A model generated the notes under the pieces. The model ran no database searches. It worked only from the letters and a program-made list of their open reading frames with translations, and had not been told where the DNA came from. The position numbers and the translations under genes were made by a program. Of a DNA stretch of 64,000 nucleotides, positions 33,391 to 46,766 are shown piece by piece (the first letter of the stretch is position 1; each line of letters opens with the position of its first letter). The stretch comes from Congeria kusceri (lineage: Eukaryota; Mollusca; Bivalvia; Myida; Dreissenidae). The stretch is from positions 20,293,105 to 20,357,104 of the forward strand of contig CM051030.1 of assembly GCA_027627225.1 (NCBI GenBank), in the 5' to 3' direction.

Positions 33391-35131
33391 ATTCGATAAA
33401 TTAGACTGAAATATAATTAACCTTGGAAATGCACTGCCTCCTTGCCTCCTGCTTTTACATCTTTTTGCTCTTCTTATCACTTCATCACACCCATGATGCA
33501 CATAGTGTCACTGCAATAAATATGTTTATTTTAAACATCAGATTGCTATAAATTCTTAGACATTCAGGTTTATTCTATTTGTTCTTTTTTTTAAACTGAA
33601 AGTGTAAGTAATTGAAAAAATGCATTTATGTCTGAGCTATAAATTTGTGTTTTACTCGACAAAGATGTGCCAGTATTACTAAGGGTTCACACATTTAACT
33701 TTCAATTTGTTGTTCCAGCATTGTTTCTTACATCAGGCGTTTAAATTATATACATGTACAACTCTATATGAATTAAATCTACATGCATCCATTTAGATAT
33801 TGCTATAGTTAAGACAATTTAATACTATAAAAATCAAAGGCACATTCCTAAGCACTGAGTAAACAAGTGTGATCAAATTGTGGTAATACCGCATTTTCAG
33901 AGCATAAAAAATAAGTAAAAAATAGTTTCGTTTAAGATTACATGACCAAATAAATTAGGCTAGGTCAGTAGGAAGGGATTTTTTTATTTAGTAAATGGTC
34001 AACTTGAAGGTTATAAATCTGAATCAATATTCAAAACACTTCAGTAATATTGTTTAATAAGTAGATGCTAAAACACTTGATTAACAACAAAAAACAAAAA
34101 CATTCAGTTATTAAAAAAAAAAAAAAAAAAAAAAAAACAATCGGACAAACAATTAAATGTTTTAGGGTCAGGCCATTGTTTAGGATAGGTCGGGTAACCT
34201 GAAACCATTTTTTACGCCTTACAATAATACTAAAGTTCTACTGGTAAAAAAAATCAGTTTTGGTTGTTAACTGTGATTTTTTTTTCTTTGAGAGGTTTTT
34301 GTAACTAGTCTCATTTTTCACAACCAAAAATAAGCGTATGTTTACGAATCGCAAAGGTTTTCCTGTTACCTAATACAAAAAATCACAATAGAAATTCTTC
34401 ACTTGTAAGAATATGCTTTATTGTATGGTGACTGCAGCAATGATTATCATTTAATATTTAACAGACAAAGGTTGTCTTTTTTGCTATTTGGGGGAAAGGG
34501 TCTGACCTTTTTATAGGAGAAAAAATTGCTGTGAAATGCCTGATTTTGGGGGTAAAATAAGCAACGTAAGTTGAAAATATTAACAACTATAACATGCACA
34601 CAATTCACCTATTTTACTCTGCGTAAGTGTCATGTAATGGTATGATGACTTTTGACTATTCCTTAATTCAAGGTATTATTTAAACTTATTAATTGAGGTT
34701 ATTGTCAAAGTTTCAATGGAACAAACTATTATGTGAAGTTGGAATAAGAAGTAAAACATAGAATAAACTGTTTTATTACAGCAATGTTTTAAATGCAGTT
34801 AACCAGTTGTAATTAAACTGTAACTGTTTTGATGAAAAGGTCATGGAAAAATGCTTATTGTACCACAAGTACTGATAGAATTTAACAAACATACATAAAC
34901 AACATGAAATGCTCAGTTTCATGAAGGAAAGCAAATTGTTAAAATAATAATAATATTATTATTAGACATGTACTAATAATAATGACACCTTATATTTATT
35001 CCAAAGAAAAAGAAGGCCTGTCTTTGTAACAGCGAGTTTAGCCGTATATTAAAAGTCACTCTTAACTTGTTGCCCAAAAAGTACTTAAATGTCTAAGACT
35101 TGACTAAATAACAAAATGCTTCTCTTTTCAG
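33391..35131. other. Upstream region of the second Ig gene; poly(A) tract
   Basis: A run of about 24 A at 34114-34137 could be the tail of a retroposed sequence. AAT/ATT microsatellites occur at about 34945-34975. No ORF is supportable. CTTCTCTTTTCAG at 35131 is the acceptor of the leader exon, implying an upstream non-coding exon I cannot place. Confidence 0.4.
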
Positions 35132-35189
35132 GCAACAATGATGAGGGGAGTGCTGTTGATAATGGTAGCTTGTGTAGGCTACTATGAAG
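35132..35189 (+). CDS. Leader exon of the second Ig receptor gene
   Basis: After the acceptor CTCTTTTCAG come six untranslated bases and ATGATG (35138). The frame is MMRGVLLIMVACVGYYE plus one base, ending GAAG|GTATGT in phase 1. The hydrophobic core (GVLLIMVACVG) is a signal peptide. The acceptor means a 5' non-coding exon lies further left. Joined to the exon at 46767 the frame continues G-SISLSTENATVEVG, which reads naturally from signal peptide into an Ig domain. The 11.6-kb intron is filled with repeats. Confidence 0.7.
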
Positions 35190-35929
35190 GTATGTACTAA
35201 TCATGTTACATATATAAAACGGTATTTTGAATGGTATGTATTAAATATGGTTTGTCATCTGGCTTTTCTCGGAACACTGGCCACTGGAAGAACCTACCTC
35301 GATGTCCTTATTATTTAAATTTATATATATATTTCATTGTGCTATATATCAATGCCATGATGTCAGAATTAAATAGTATGTCATTACCAAAAGCACTTGT
35401 ACACTGAGATTACATGCACTATATTAAATGTATTAAACATTGTAGTTTATTGATCATTGCAGTAACTTGAATAACTTAAGTTTTATGTCTATGTTATAAT
35501 ATTTACAAGCGCTTTACAGAATACTATTATTTATATTAATAAAGTAAAATTTGTAAATAATATGATGAATTGCTGCCCTCTGATTAATATATAAAAGCTG
35601 AACAAAATATACACCAAATAGTTACGTCAAAATTAGGAAAGGCACATATACATGCATAAACAATAACTTATTTGCAAAATCAAGAACAATCCACTTTTAC
35701 TTTACTGTCCGAAATGTAAACATACCCGATAACCAGTCCATTTGACATATTAAAGACACAAAATTTCACACTCCATATATCAGCAAGATAATCCTTTAAT
35801 TAACTGTTGTGCATGCTGCTTTTACGAGAAATGCAAGCAATCATATTTAATTAGACAAGACAAGAGACCAGACAAATATTAAGACTTGTACAGTGTACAT
35901 CGTTTAACACTTAAATGTTACTGTTTCTG
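35190..35929. other. First intron, nothing recognised
   Basis: AT-rich intron sequence without a recognisable exon. Confidence 0.5.
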
Positions 35930-36203
35930 CATTTTCCAGAATTGTCAATAACTAAATGAAAACGGGTCAGATAAGAATATCGAGAAAAATGATTTGAGAA
36001 CCATTAGCAAAAAACGCACATCCACAACCCAACTCATACTTTAGTGAGCCCATTGCACTAACCGATGTTTTAAATAATAATTAATCCTATCCCCCTTTGC
36101 GTATTGTTTAGATACCTTAATTGTCAAACCTATCACAACAGTATGGTCTTCATCTGAATAGAGTTCTCAGGTTAGCGCTTTGGGCCATCACGGCCCTCTA
36201 GTT
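35930..36203 (+). repeat. Interspersed repeat copy A (3' end of an element)
   Basis: About 275 bp nearly collinear with 42407-42683. Both start CATTTTCCAGAATTGTCAAT and end with a TCAGG/TAAGGT...AGCGCTTTGG...GGCCCTC terminus. It belongs to the group of elements whose 3' ends carry a GGCC hairpin. Confidence 0.8.
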
Positions 36204-37444
36204 AAATAACTTGAAGTCAGTAGAACTAAGTTGAAACAAATTAATATATTATGTTAATGACTCTTAACCACTTAATATGATATATTACTCATGGTAAAAC
36301 AATTCACCTTTCGACTTAATCACATCATGAATTGTTAAGGCTGTTTCAACTTCAATATTATATCATCATGTTGCACCCAAAGAATGTCCTGTGTTGGCCA
36401 CACTAAAGGATCATTTTAACTCATTTTATTGAACCATCAAAGAGCCAGTTATGAATGGTACCTACGTTACTCTTTTATAATGCTGTTGGCAATAGAATCA
36501 TGTAAAAACTTATTTCGTTTAATATACCCTATACCCTATGTTGACAATTTTAGAAAATTTTATTGTAAATATGAAATTATTTAATTTATGATGCAAATCC
36601 ATATTCCATTAGTAAGTAACATTTTCTTTATAATTGCAAGATCTGTGTCCACATTATATATTATATTATATATGCATACTTACCAATTTGTGTAACAATC
36701 AATGTAAAATTGTGTTTTGATAACAATCTTGCAGAGTCGTATGATATTAAATTAAATCAATATAAAAAAATTCTGAGGTATCATGCATTTCTGATAAGGC
36801 ATGCTACGCATTTATAAGCTGTTAAATATTCAGACTGATTGTATTTACATAATACGTAACCAACTGCATTTATAAGCTTAACTAAATCGTTTTTGTAACC
36901 ATAGCAAAACTCTTTACCCAAACTTTTTAGTTACTAAGTTTTCATCGGTCAGTACCTAAAATGATAGCCCTCCATTATTTGTTTTCCTAAGGTTTACCAC
37001 AAGTACTTTGTGAACTTGATGACGTCATGCAAAAACAATGACATAATAGCACATACGTATACTACTTTTACAAAATGTCGATTTAAGCTGTAACATAGAT
37101 ATCGGTAACATATGTATGGCAAAACGATACAATGATAAATACAGACTATCTGTAAACAATTAATATATATTTTAGACAGGTTTTGCAACCTAGAAATTTG
37201 ACGGAAATTGTGACTTAAAAAAACAACATTTTACGATTTGTATTTTGTTCTCAACCACATAACAAATATATTGAGTTTATATATCACACTCCAACATAAA
37301 CAAATGACTGACTAACTTTGCAGAAGAAAATATAAAAAAGGTTGTTAAACTATGTACCCATCAATTACTATATATGTATGACCTCTTTTAAACACAAAAG
37401 TAACCGCTTTATACTTATAGTTTATAAGTTATGGATGCATATAG
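36204..37444. other. Intron, nothing recognised
   Basis: AT-rich sequence with short TATATA runs at about 36655. No exon is seen. Confidence 0.5.
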
Positions 37445-37590
37445 AGAATATTAGGTTAGTGTCTTTGTTTACTTGAATTTATCCGATGAGTTAAAGAAAG
37501 GTTTACACGGCGAGGCTTGCCGAGCCTTGTAAGCTTTTCGGAGACGAGTCGGATAAATTCAAGTACACACAGACACTAACCTAATATTCT
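37445..37590. repeat. Near-perfect 42-bp inverted repeat (fold-back element)
   Basis: The arms at 37445-37486 (AGAATATTAGGTTAGTGTCT...) and 37549-37590 match at 40 of 42 positions around a 62-base spacer. The spacer itself holds a small palindrome (GGCGAGGCTTGCCGAGCC). Size and structure suit a short MITE. No target duplication was identified. Confidence 0.85.
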
Positions 37591-38889
37591 ATTTATCCTA
37601 CCATATTTTTATTTATTTATTTTATGTTTAACAAACACACTATTAACGTTTAATTATTTGAAACAATACTCAAAAACGCATTACATTTACTGAATCTAAC
37701 CTTGCGTAGTAATACGGAATATATTCATGATGTATCCGCCACTCAAAGTAGTCCGAACCAATTCAATGCAAAACGCAGTGTAACAAGATAAAATATCGCC
37801 ATATGCTTCGTTTCAAATATGTTCACCATGCCAAATGCTACACGCTACAGTAGATAAAAGAAGGTTTTATTCAAATGCAAGTCCGTGTTTCGACCAAACT
37901 GTTCAACAACAAAAAACCAAAATGGCTGGCAATGTTAATTTTCCAAAAGTGTATATGCAGGATTTATATTCGTCGAGATTTTTATTATATACCATGGACA
38001 TAATATTAAAACGTGATAATGTAATTTTATCATGGACACCATGCGGGGTCTCAAAATTGCGCATGCGCAGTATGAAATAGATTCCCCGCATGCAGCTTGT
38101 TTGCATTTATGGGTTAGGTACAAAATAATTGGATAAAATATTCACGTATGCACAAGGTAAAACCTCGTCAGCATTGTTCAGGGAAAGTCTCTGATTGATC
38201 GAGATCAACAAAATAGAAATCGCCGGTAAAAACGCACTTATTCGGATGGGGTGGCGGATTTAGGCAAGTGGCGGATTTAGGCACTGCGCCAGTACCGTTC
38301 CCTTTAATGACACTATGAAAGCGTACTTAAAATATGTTGGAACATACTCGTTTTAAAAACATATTGAATATGAACAAAATATCGATCTTTATTTTCAAAA
38401 TACAAAATCTGTAAAATCTCACTTTTGTTAACAAATGATAGCACTCAAAACAGGTCAACCATAATGATCTCACTTAAAAAAACAAGCGCCGTTCAATACC
38501 GTTTCTTGTCTTTGTTTGGGTTATGACATCATCTAAGGCTGGTGCACTCGCTATTGTTCTTTACAAACTTAAAGTGCAATCTATTTTAATCTCAATTTTC
38601 GTGAAATAATACTCAGTTTAAGTTTAAAAAATCGAGTGAATATCAATGGAAAATGGGTACTAGCACTGCTGTTAAACACAATACCAGAATGTGAAAGTAG
38701 CGCACTAAAAGAGTGATTGTTTTGCTAATTTAACATAATTGTGTGGCTTGAATTTACTGAATGACGATGTCTGCATAGAAGCATATATTTCCAGATTGTC
38801 AGGATACCGAACACGCTGTTATTCTAGAGTAACTTGTGAAAAAAGATATCTAAGATAAAACGGTATCTGAACAATAATGGACTTCCCTT
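37591..38889. other. Intron, one undetermined ORF
   Basis: An 81-codon frame at 37835-38080 has no recognisable domain and overlaps minus-strand frames. A short direct repeat GTGGCGGATTTAGGCA is at about 38250-38285. Nothing else. Confidence 0.4.
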
Positions 38890-39235
38890 TTTTAGCTTAC
38901 CTGAGCACAAAGTGCTCGTTGAGCTATTGGTATAGGGGACCTTTCCGGCGTCATCTGTATGCCGCCAACAATTTGGACCGCAATCAGGATAAAGATTATA
39001 TTTGTATTGAATCTTGACCAGACTTGCACAGTTTGTGTATGACCATACAATCTTGGACGGGGTAGATAATGAGCCCGATCGGACCAGGAACACCAGAGTT
39101 ATTGTCCCTGTTTTGCCCGAAAAACGTCTATTCCTGAATAACGCACCTGGTAAAGGGAGAGAATGCAGTATCAGGAAGATAAGTGTCATAGATGTGTTAT
39201 TTCCCTTTGTAGTCTGTTCACAAATATAACCCAGA
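38890..39235 (+). mobile_element. 5' part of a Helitron-like element
   Basis: Opens TTTTTAGCTTACCTGAGCAC with the hairpin GAGCAC-AAA-GTGCTC, the 5' signature of the element group in this window. One array-like unit (CTTGACCAGACTTGCACAGT; GATCGGACCAGGAACACCAG) is related to 42030-42175. The right end is unclear. Confidence 0.5.
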
Positions 39236-39864
39236 TAGTAGTCTGCTTATCAGTAAAATCAATACATCACTCTGAGTCAACATGATACTGCTATTTTAGA
39301 TCAGCATCATCACACATAGTAGCCCATGTATAGCCTGCTTCTGACCTATATTTTGGCTATGTCTGCAGCTGTAAAATTTTCCACTGCCTGTCTTGGCATC
39401 CAGTCAGGGAAAAGATGTAAACAACAATAAATAACTGAAATTCATGTTGTAAACAACAAAAATGAGTAAGTCAGTCCAAAAGTTACATGATTAAATGATA
39501 CTGAATAAGTTACAAACTGAACAGTCCAAAAACTACAGAAAAAAATTAACCCTTCCAGACACTAGATCATATGATATAAATCCTATATTCTGATTGCTTG
39601 TTTACATTGTTGTTGTTTCTGGGTTTATGCCGCAGAAGGACTATAAACCTAGAAACATCATTGCTTATGGACTTCGTTGAAAACACATTAAAAACATTTT
39701 TGAAAACGACAATACAGAACAATATGTCAATCACTGATACGCAAAGTTGAACTGACATCAAATCGGTCTGTGTACTGGTGTTAATGAATAATTTATTATT
39801 TTAATTCAAACATATACCGGTATGTGAAAAAAAGATGGTAGTATCCAATCATAAGCTCTTTATG
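39236..39864. other. Intron, nothing recognised
   Basis: No exon or clear repeat is seen. Confidence 0.5.
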
Positions 39865-39895
39865 TATTTTAGCTCACCTGAACATGAAGTGCTCG

Positions 39896-40180
<285 letters not shown>

Positions 40181-40687
40181 AGTAATCGCAATGCATTTTT
40201 CACGAAACACTCAGTACTATGTGCACATTTTTAGCTCACCTTTGTCATGCACTCCAGTGTCAGGGGCAAAATTCCCCATAACTCATTTTTGTATTTTGAC
40301 AGAGTTATGCCCCTTTTTCTCTTAGATTTCCTGGTTAAAGTTTATATTTAAAAGTTTTGTAACTTCAAAACTACATAAGCTATTCACTTGAAACTTGGAA
40401 TATACCTTTGTCATCAACTCCAGTATCAGGATGAACGTTCCCCATAACTCTATTTTGTATTTTGTTAGAGTTATGTCCCTTTTTCACGTAGATTTTCTGT
40501 TTAAAGTTTATATTTAAAAGTTTTGTAACTTCTAAACTACTTAATTCATTCTCTTGAAACTTGGAACAAACCTTTATCATCAACTCTAGTACCAGAGGCA
40601 ACATTACCCATAACTATGTTTTGTATTTTGACAGAGTTATGCTCCCATTTCAATTTTGATTTTCTGTTTAATTTTATATTCAAAATA

Positions 40688-41265
40688 GGGATGTCAACGA
40701 ATATCCGGATAATAATTGGTTATCCGGATACTATTTTAATATCCGGTTGCCAAGTTAGTAACAGAATATTCGTATAAAAATAAAAAATCCGATTGTTGTC
40801 GTGTTTTTTTTAAGCATATAAACGCCCTTCTTGCATGTATATTATTAACACAACACAGTTATAGGCCTCGTACTGCGGACGTGTCATAAACACACCCCTC
40901 GGTCGGAATAGGATTATCATAAAACAACAGGTGGTGCTTTCACACCACACTAACTTTGACAGGCCTATTTAACAAACAAGATGTCACAATCGATTTTGCC
41001 AATTAGGTGCGTCCTCTTGATAAGAGATGGTTCTCTACCAGTAAACAATGCCAATGAAAATAAATATATAGTAACATCGATCCATCGTTGTTTTTGTGTT
41101 TATGTGCATTTGATTTGCACATTGCATGTTTTACTAAAACATAGCAATTTACAGGCTTACCATACACCAGTCAGTCTTAAATCCTAATTACCTTTACGCA
41201 GACCAACTGTTTAATTGGGGGTACTTTAATTGAACGGCATAACAACATTGCGCGCTACACAAAAC
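40688..41265. mobile_element. Insertion in the array, left end hAT-like
   Basis: The left boundary TAGGGATGTCAACGAATATC resembles termini common in hAT-type MITEs. ATCCGGATA words are repeated nearby. The inverted right end is not visible, so the type is uncertain. Array units resume at about 41270. Confidence 0.35.
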
Positions 41266-41999
41266 AAACGATTGGCTTGAAACTCGAATATACCTTTGTC
41301 ATCAACTCCAGTATCAAGGTGAACATTCCCCGTAACTCTATTTTGTATTTTGTATTTTGATAGAGTTATGTCCCTTGTTCTCATAGATTTTCTGGATGAA
41401 GTTTATTTTCAAAAGTTTTGTAACTACATAAGTTATTCACTTGAAATTTGGAACTATCTTTATCATCAACTCTAGTACCAGGGGCAACATTACCCATAAC
41501 TTGTATTTTGCAGAGTTATTCCCCCTTTTCACGTAGATTTTCTGTTTAAAGTTTATATTCAAAAGTTTAGTAACTTTACAACTACATAAGTTATTCACTT
41601 GAAACTGTATTTTGACAGAGTTATGCCCCTTTTTCAATTTTATTTTCTGGTTAAATATTATATTCAACAGTTTTGTTATTTCAAAACTACATAAGTCATT
41701 CACTTGAAATTTGGAACTTACCTTTGTCATCAACTCTAGTATCAGGGGCAACATTACCCATAACTCTGTTTTGTATTTTGACATAGTTAGCCCACTTTTT
41801 ACACAGACTTTGTGGTTAAAGTTGTTGTTCCCAAAATTTATAAACTAAACAAGGCTTCAATTAAAAATATTGTATTTTAATAAATGTATGCCCCTTTCAC
41901 TATCCAAAATATGTACCAACTGAAACAATTCGAATTATCGAGCGCGCTGTCCTCTGACAGCTCTTGTTCATCCAATCTTTACCAATCATGTACAGTTTT

Positions 42000-42406
42000 T
42001 CTATGAACGTAATACTACAGGTGAAGTAGAATGTAAGCATGATCGGGTCAGAAACACCAGAGTTATTGCCCTTGTGTTTGAAAAAAAAACATCAACAAGT
42101 TATCAATGATTGGCTTACACACACGATTTTTGATTCAATGTTGACCAAACTTACACAGTTTGCGCATGGCCTTAAGAATTGATTGATAAAATTTGATTTC
42201 CAACAGTTGCAAGACTTGCATGCAGTTATTTGTACATGCAACTTTGATGTCTTCAGAGCCTGCATTAACGTCATTTATCATCATCGGAAAGACAATTATC
42301 ATAGAAAAAGCAAAACTTTATTGTATAGCACAGCCATCGCAATTATCGCATTGCAACTGGTTTTCAAAACTGTTTGAGAAAAATACATCATGTTGTACTG
42401 CTTGTG
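42000..42406 (+). repeat. Array-like units related to 38990-39120
   Basis: Shares GATCGGGTCAGAAACACCAG, AGAGTTATTGCCC and TTGACCAAACTTACACAGTT with the element at 38890. Short ORFs here are incidental. Confidence 0.55.
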
Positions 42407-42683
42407 CATTTTCCAGAATTGTCAATGACTTAATGAAAAAGGGTCAGGTAAGAATATCGAGAAAAATTATTTGAGAACCATTATTACAAAAACGCACATC
42501 CACTACCCAACTCATACTTTAGTCAGTACATTGCACTTACCGATGTTTTAAATCAAAATTGAACCTACCCTCACTGTGCATTGTTCAGATACCTTAATTT
42601 TCAAACTTGTCACACCAGCAGTATGGTATTCATCTGTACCAGTTCTAAGGTGAGCGCTTTGGACCATCATGGCCCTCATGTTT
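42407..42683 (+). repeat. Interspersed repeat copy B
   Basis: Collinear with 35930-36203. It ends AAGGTGAGCGCTTTGGACCA then TGGCCCTCATGTT, an element 3' terminus. Confidence 0.8.
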
Positions 42684-43254
42684 ATAAAAAGACAAGCTTA
42701 TCTTACAGGAAATGGGTCTTCGTTTCAAACAGACAATTTTAAGTGAGAAAACAGTAAGTGAAGCCCCCGCAGACAATTTGTGCTGCAGTTCAACAGTTTC
42801 AACTTGAGTGTCTTAACATGTAGATGTACTATCAGTAACGAGTGCAAGTCAATCAGATTGACATACTGATAGTGGTGATCAAAATAACATCGCTGAAACC
42901 CCTGTTTTGTCCCTTAATGAGCCTTTTACATCTTAATAATGTGACATTTCTATTGACTCTTGTGTCTGTGTCTGACTCAAGTGAAGCCATTGAACATTTT
43001 TCAAATTTAAAGAATAATTGACATTATCAAATTTGCAAAAGAGAGAAATTTAACTGGACTGTTTCATGGCAAGGTTTGATGAATTTAAAGATCATACTTT
43101 AATAGTATGCGTGTGTTCTTAAGTGTGATTAAATTGAACAAAAACACTATTTGATGATATTTGATGCTAGTTTGTTATATATATTTTCACAATGTTGGCG
43201 CTTTACGAAAAACTTTTCACAATTTAACAGAAAAGGGCATATTCACAAATCACT
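42684..43254. other. Intron, nothing recognised
   Basis: No exon is seen. Confidence 0.5.
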
Positions 43255-44060
43255 GAAAAAAATACACTGCTGTTACTTAAAATAGAAAAACGGTTTCAGC
43301 TCAATAATCTGAGAACGCATTGAGATATTCAATGAAACTTAATACATACATACCTTATATAGAAACCTCAATTGGGATTGCGTTTACGGTCAAGGTCAAA
43401 GTCACTGTTACTAAAAATAGAAAAACAGTTTCCGCTCAATAACTTGAGAACGCATTGAGATATTTTAATGAAACTTAATGCATAGATACCTTATTATCAA
43501 GACCTCGCTCTAGATTGCATATTGGGTGGGTGGGGTCATGGTCAAGGTCACTGTTACTTAAAATCGAAAAACAGTTTATGCTCAATAATTTGGGAATGCA
43601 TTGAGATATTTTAATGAAACTTAATAGATACCCTATATCGAGACTTCGCTTGGGATTGCATATTCGGTGGGTGGGGTCATGGTCGATGTCACTGTCACTG
43701 AAATAAAAAATGGCTTCCGCTCAATAGCTTGAGAACACATTGAGATATTTTAATGAAACTTCATGCATATATATCTTATATCTAGACCTTGCTTGGGATT
43801 GCATATGGGGTCAAGGTCACCGTTATTAAAAACAGACAAACAGTTAACGCTCAAAAGCTTGAGAAGACATTGAGTTTTTTAATGAAACATAATAAATAGA
43901 TAGCTTATATCGAGACCTCGCTTGGGATTGCATATGGGGATGGTGGGGTCAAGGTCAAGATCACCATTACTATAAAATTTATTGACGTGATGACTAAAAT
44001 GCATTTCGTTCGAAAAATTTGGTTTTTGTTGAATTTTCTTATTTTTTGTTTTTGATGAAT
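43255..44060 (+). repeat. 130-150-bp tandem array, about five units
   Basis: Units contain CTCAATAACTTGAGAACGCA, TTGAGATATTTTAATGAAAC, GAGACCTCGCTTGGGATTGC and GGGGTCAAGGTCACTGTTAC. The end (ATGCATTTCGTTC...) matches the end of the larger array at 52451-54780, so both are copies of one element. Confidence 0.85.
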
Positions 44061-44269
44061 AATTAGTTGCATTAATTTATTAACACATTTTATTTTTTCC
44101 ATATTATTGCTTCTTATTATTATTAAATTATATAAGGTGAAAGAAAATTAATGATGTTTGTTTCATGTTATCAGCCCTACCCTAAAAAAATGCCCCGACC
44201 CTATAACATTTCATTGAGTTTGTCAGATATTTCTTTGTTTTATTTACGTTTCTCCAATTATTAAATGTT

Positions 44270-45375
44270 TTCAGCTCGTTGTGCTCATGGTGAGCTTTTG
44301 TGACCGCCTTTGTCGTGCGTCGTGCATCGTCAACATTTACCTTGTGAACACTCTAGAGGCCCCATTTATTGTCCAATCTTTATGAAACTTAGTCAGCACA
44401 TTTGTCCCATTGTTATCTTGACCGAAACTGGGTCATGTGGGGTCAAAAACTAGGTCACTAAGTCAAATTGAAGAAAAAGCTTGTTAACACTCTAGAAGTC
44501 ACATTTTTTGCTTAATTAACATGAAACTTACTCAGAACCTTGCTTCTTGTATCTCTGTCGAGTTCGAAAATGGTTTTTCTCCGTTGAAAAACATGGCCGC
44601 CAGGGGCAGGGTAGTTTTCCATATGGCAATAGTAAAAGCTTGTGAACACTCTAGAAGTCACATTTTTTGCCTAATCAACATGAAACGTGCTCAGAACCTG
44701 TGTTATTATGATATCTCGACTGAGTTTGAAAATGGTTCTGGTCCGTTGAAAAACATGGCCGCCAGGGGGGAGGGGGTCAGTTTTCCTTATATGGCTATAG
44801 GAAAAGCTTGTGAGCACTCTAGAAGTTACATTGTTTGCCCAATCTTCACGAAACTTGGTCAGAACATTTGTCAAAATGATAACTCGGCCCAATTCGAATC
44901 TGGGTCATATGGAGTCAAAAACTAGGTCACTAGGTTAAATTGAAGCAAAAGCTTATCACTCTAGAAGTCACATTTGTTGCCCAGTCTTCATGAAACTTGG
45001 TCAAAAACTAGGTTACTAGGTCAAATTGAAGAAAAAGATCGTTAACACCCTACAAGTTACATTATTGGCCCAATCGTCATGAAAATTGATCAGAACATTT
45101 TTCCCTTTAATATATCGGCTGAGTTCAAATCTGGGTCATGTGGGGCAAAACCTAGGTCACTAGATCAAATTGAAGAAAAAACTTTCAATTTCAATATGTA
45201 CTTCCCAAATTTTGAATGTCTGTTGTCACTTAAGTTGTTCAAACCATGATGATTAAGGCTGCATCAGTCCGTATCAGTATATCCATTTCGGCATAAAAAT
45301 CTAACACATGGAAACTTGTTTGACTAATGACACTCAGTTGAGTGACCCAGGGCCATTTGGCCCTCTTGTTTGGAT
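44270..45375 (+). mobile_element. Helitron-like element with about seven 140-170-bp units
   Basis: The 5' end carries the diagnostic GTGCTCATGGTGAGCTTTTG. Units include GAACACTCTAGAAGTCACAT, CATGAAACTTGGTCAGAACA and ACTAGGTCACTAGGTCAAAT. The 3' end reads GACCCAGGGCCATTTGGCCC then TCTTGTT. A 134-codon open frame (44521-44925) is a product of the array. Confidence 0.75.
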
Positions 45376-45379
45376 AAAT

Positions 45380-45735
45380 AAGTGTTTTTTTGTTTTGATA
45401 GCATCCACTTCAAAACAATGTTTAAGGATATCATCGATATGTTTTGAAGAATGAATCTTCATACATAGATACCCTACAATAATACTTTACTTAGGATTAC
45501 ATTTAAGGTGAGATGGGTGGGGTCAAGGTCAAGGTCACTGGTACTTAAAATAGAAAAAACAGTTTCTGATCCATTATTTGAGAACAAATTGAAATATTAA
45601 TAATAATAACTTACTTTATAGATACTGTATGGCAAGACATGATATTTCATATGGGGGTGGATGGGGTCAAGGTAACTGTTTTGAAAATTAGAAAAATGCT
45701 TTCCACACAGTAACTTGAGAATAAACAATTAACTT
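45380..45735 (+). repeat. Two diverged units of the 150-bp array family
   Basis: GGGGTCAAGGTCAAGGTCAC and ACTTAAAATAGAAAAAACAG words repeat at about 45530 and 45670, related to 43255 and 52900. Confidence 0.6.
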
Positions 45736-45789
45736 TGTTTAATTGGTCTGTTTAATTGGTCCCTTTTATCCATACAGTTTATTTTAGAA

Positions 45790-46335
45790 AAAAGAAATTA
45801 ATGTCTTTAGGTGAACTTTGATTCGTTAAAAACATGTCTGCCAGGGATGTCGAAGTTTGACCATATATGGCTATATAGGCAACTTTGACAATCATTTTGT
45901 GGAAAACTACTTGCTGGATTTTGATATTATTTAATAGAAATGTTCTTCGGGTGACCCTCTACCAAATTTCTTAAAATAATTGGTTTAAAGAAAACATGGC
46001 TGCCACAGAGCAAGTAAGTGTGACTGTATAAGGCTATTGTGCCACTTTGACAATCTTCTGTCAGAAACCATTGCTGGATTTTGAAATAATTTCATAGAAA
46101 TATTCCTTGGGTGACACTTTACCAAATTCCTTCAAATAATTTTAATTCGTAAAGAAATGTACTTCAGAAGAAGGCCGAACAGGCATTTGTATTGCACGTG
46201 TCAATTGCCAGGTCAACAACAGTAAGTTAACTGTCTGATGTGAATCATTTTGTGTTGATATTTACATGTCAGAGCTGGTCTTTGTCTTTGCAAGTGCTCA
46301 GGTGAGCGCTCGGGGCAATCATATCATGTTGTTCT
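45790..46335 (+). mobile_element. 3' part of a Helitron-like element, 160-bp units
   Basis: Units around TGGATTTTGATATTATTTAA, TTCTTCGGGTGACCCTCTAC and AACATGGCTGCCA repeat at about 45830, 45990 and 46085. It ends GTGCTCAGGTGAGCGCTCGG, then TGTTGTT. Same family as 49553-51245. Confidence 0.6.
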
Positions 46336-46766
46336 GACATTGTGTTGCCTTCCTCTGACAAGCATAATGCTTTTAGGGAATACATCACATCCTGTGACAA
46401 ACCTAATTGTATATGTTGGTGGCAATGAATTTGAAACTGCCCATTGAGGCACAAGATGCAAAATCTGTGTCACTTACAAAATACACATTCTGGAATGCAT
46501 GTTGTTGGCTTGATCAACAAAAAAGTGTCAACGTTTGACATAAGATGATTTAAGATGGATTAATTTTCTGAATGGTTCTAAAATCTTTGCTAGTTTTCTT
46601 CAAATTTGCACGTATCAGTTACAACAGTTAGATCTTAGTTATTGCTGTCAACTCAGGCAAATCAAGGCTATCATGATCCACTTGTCCTGCAGTAATTAAG
46701 GCTCTCAATTGGGACTTGAAGCCTTAAGTAAGACCTGTGTTGTAATTACACATGTTTTCATTTCAG
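46336..46766. other. Intron end before the Ig exon
   Basis: No repeat is recognised. It ends in the polypyrimidine acceptor GTTTTCATTTCAG (46754-46766). Confidence 0.6.

Noticed and set aside
44521..44925. 134-codon ORF with repeated blocks
   Set aside because: It lies wholly within a tandem array. The repeat of the peptide follows the DNA unit, and other units are not open.
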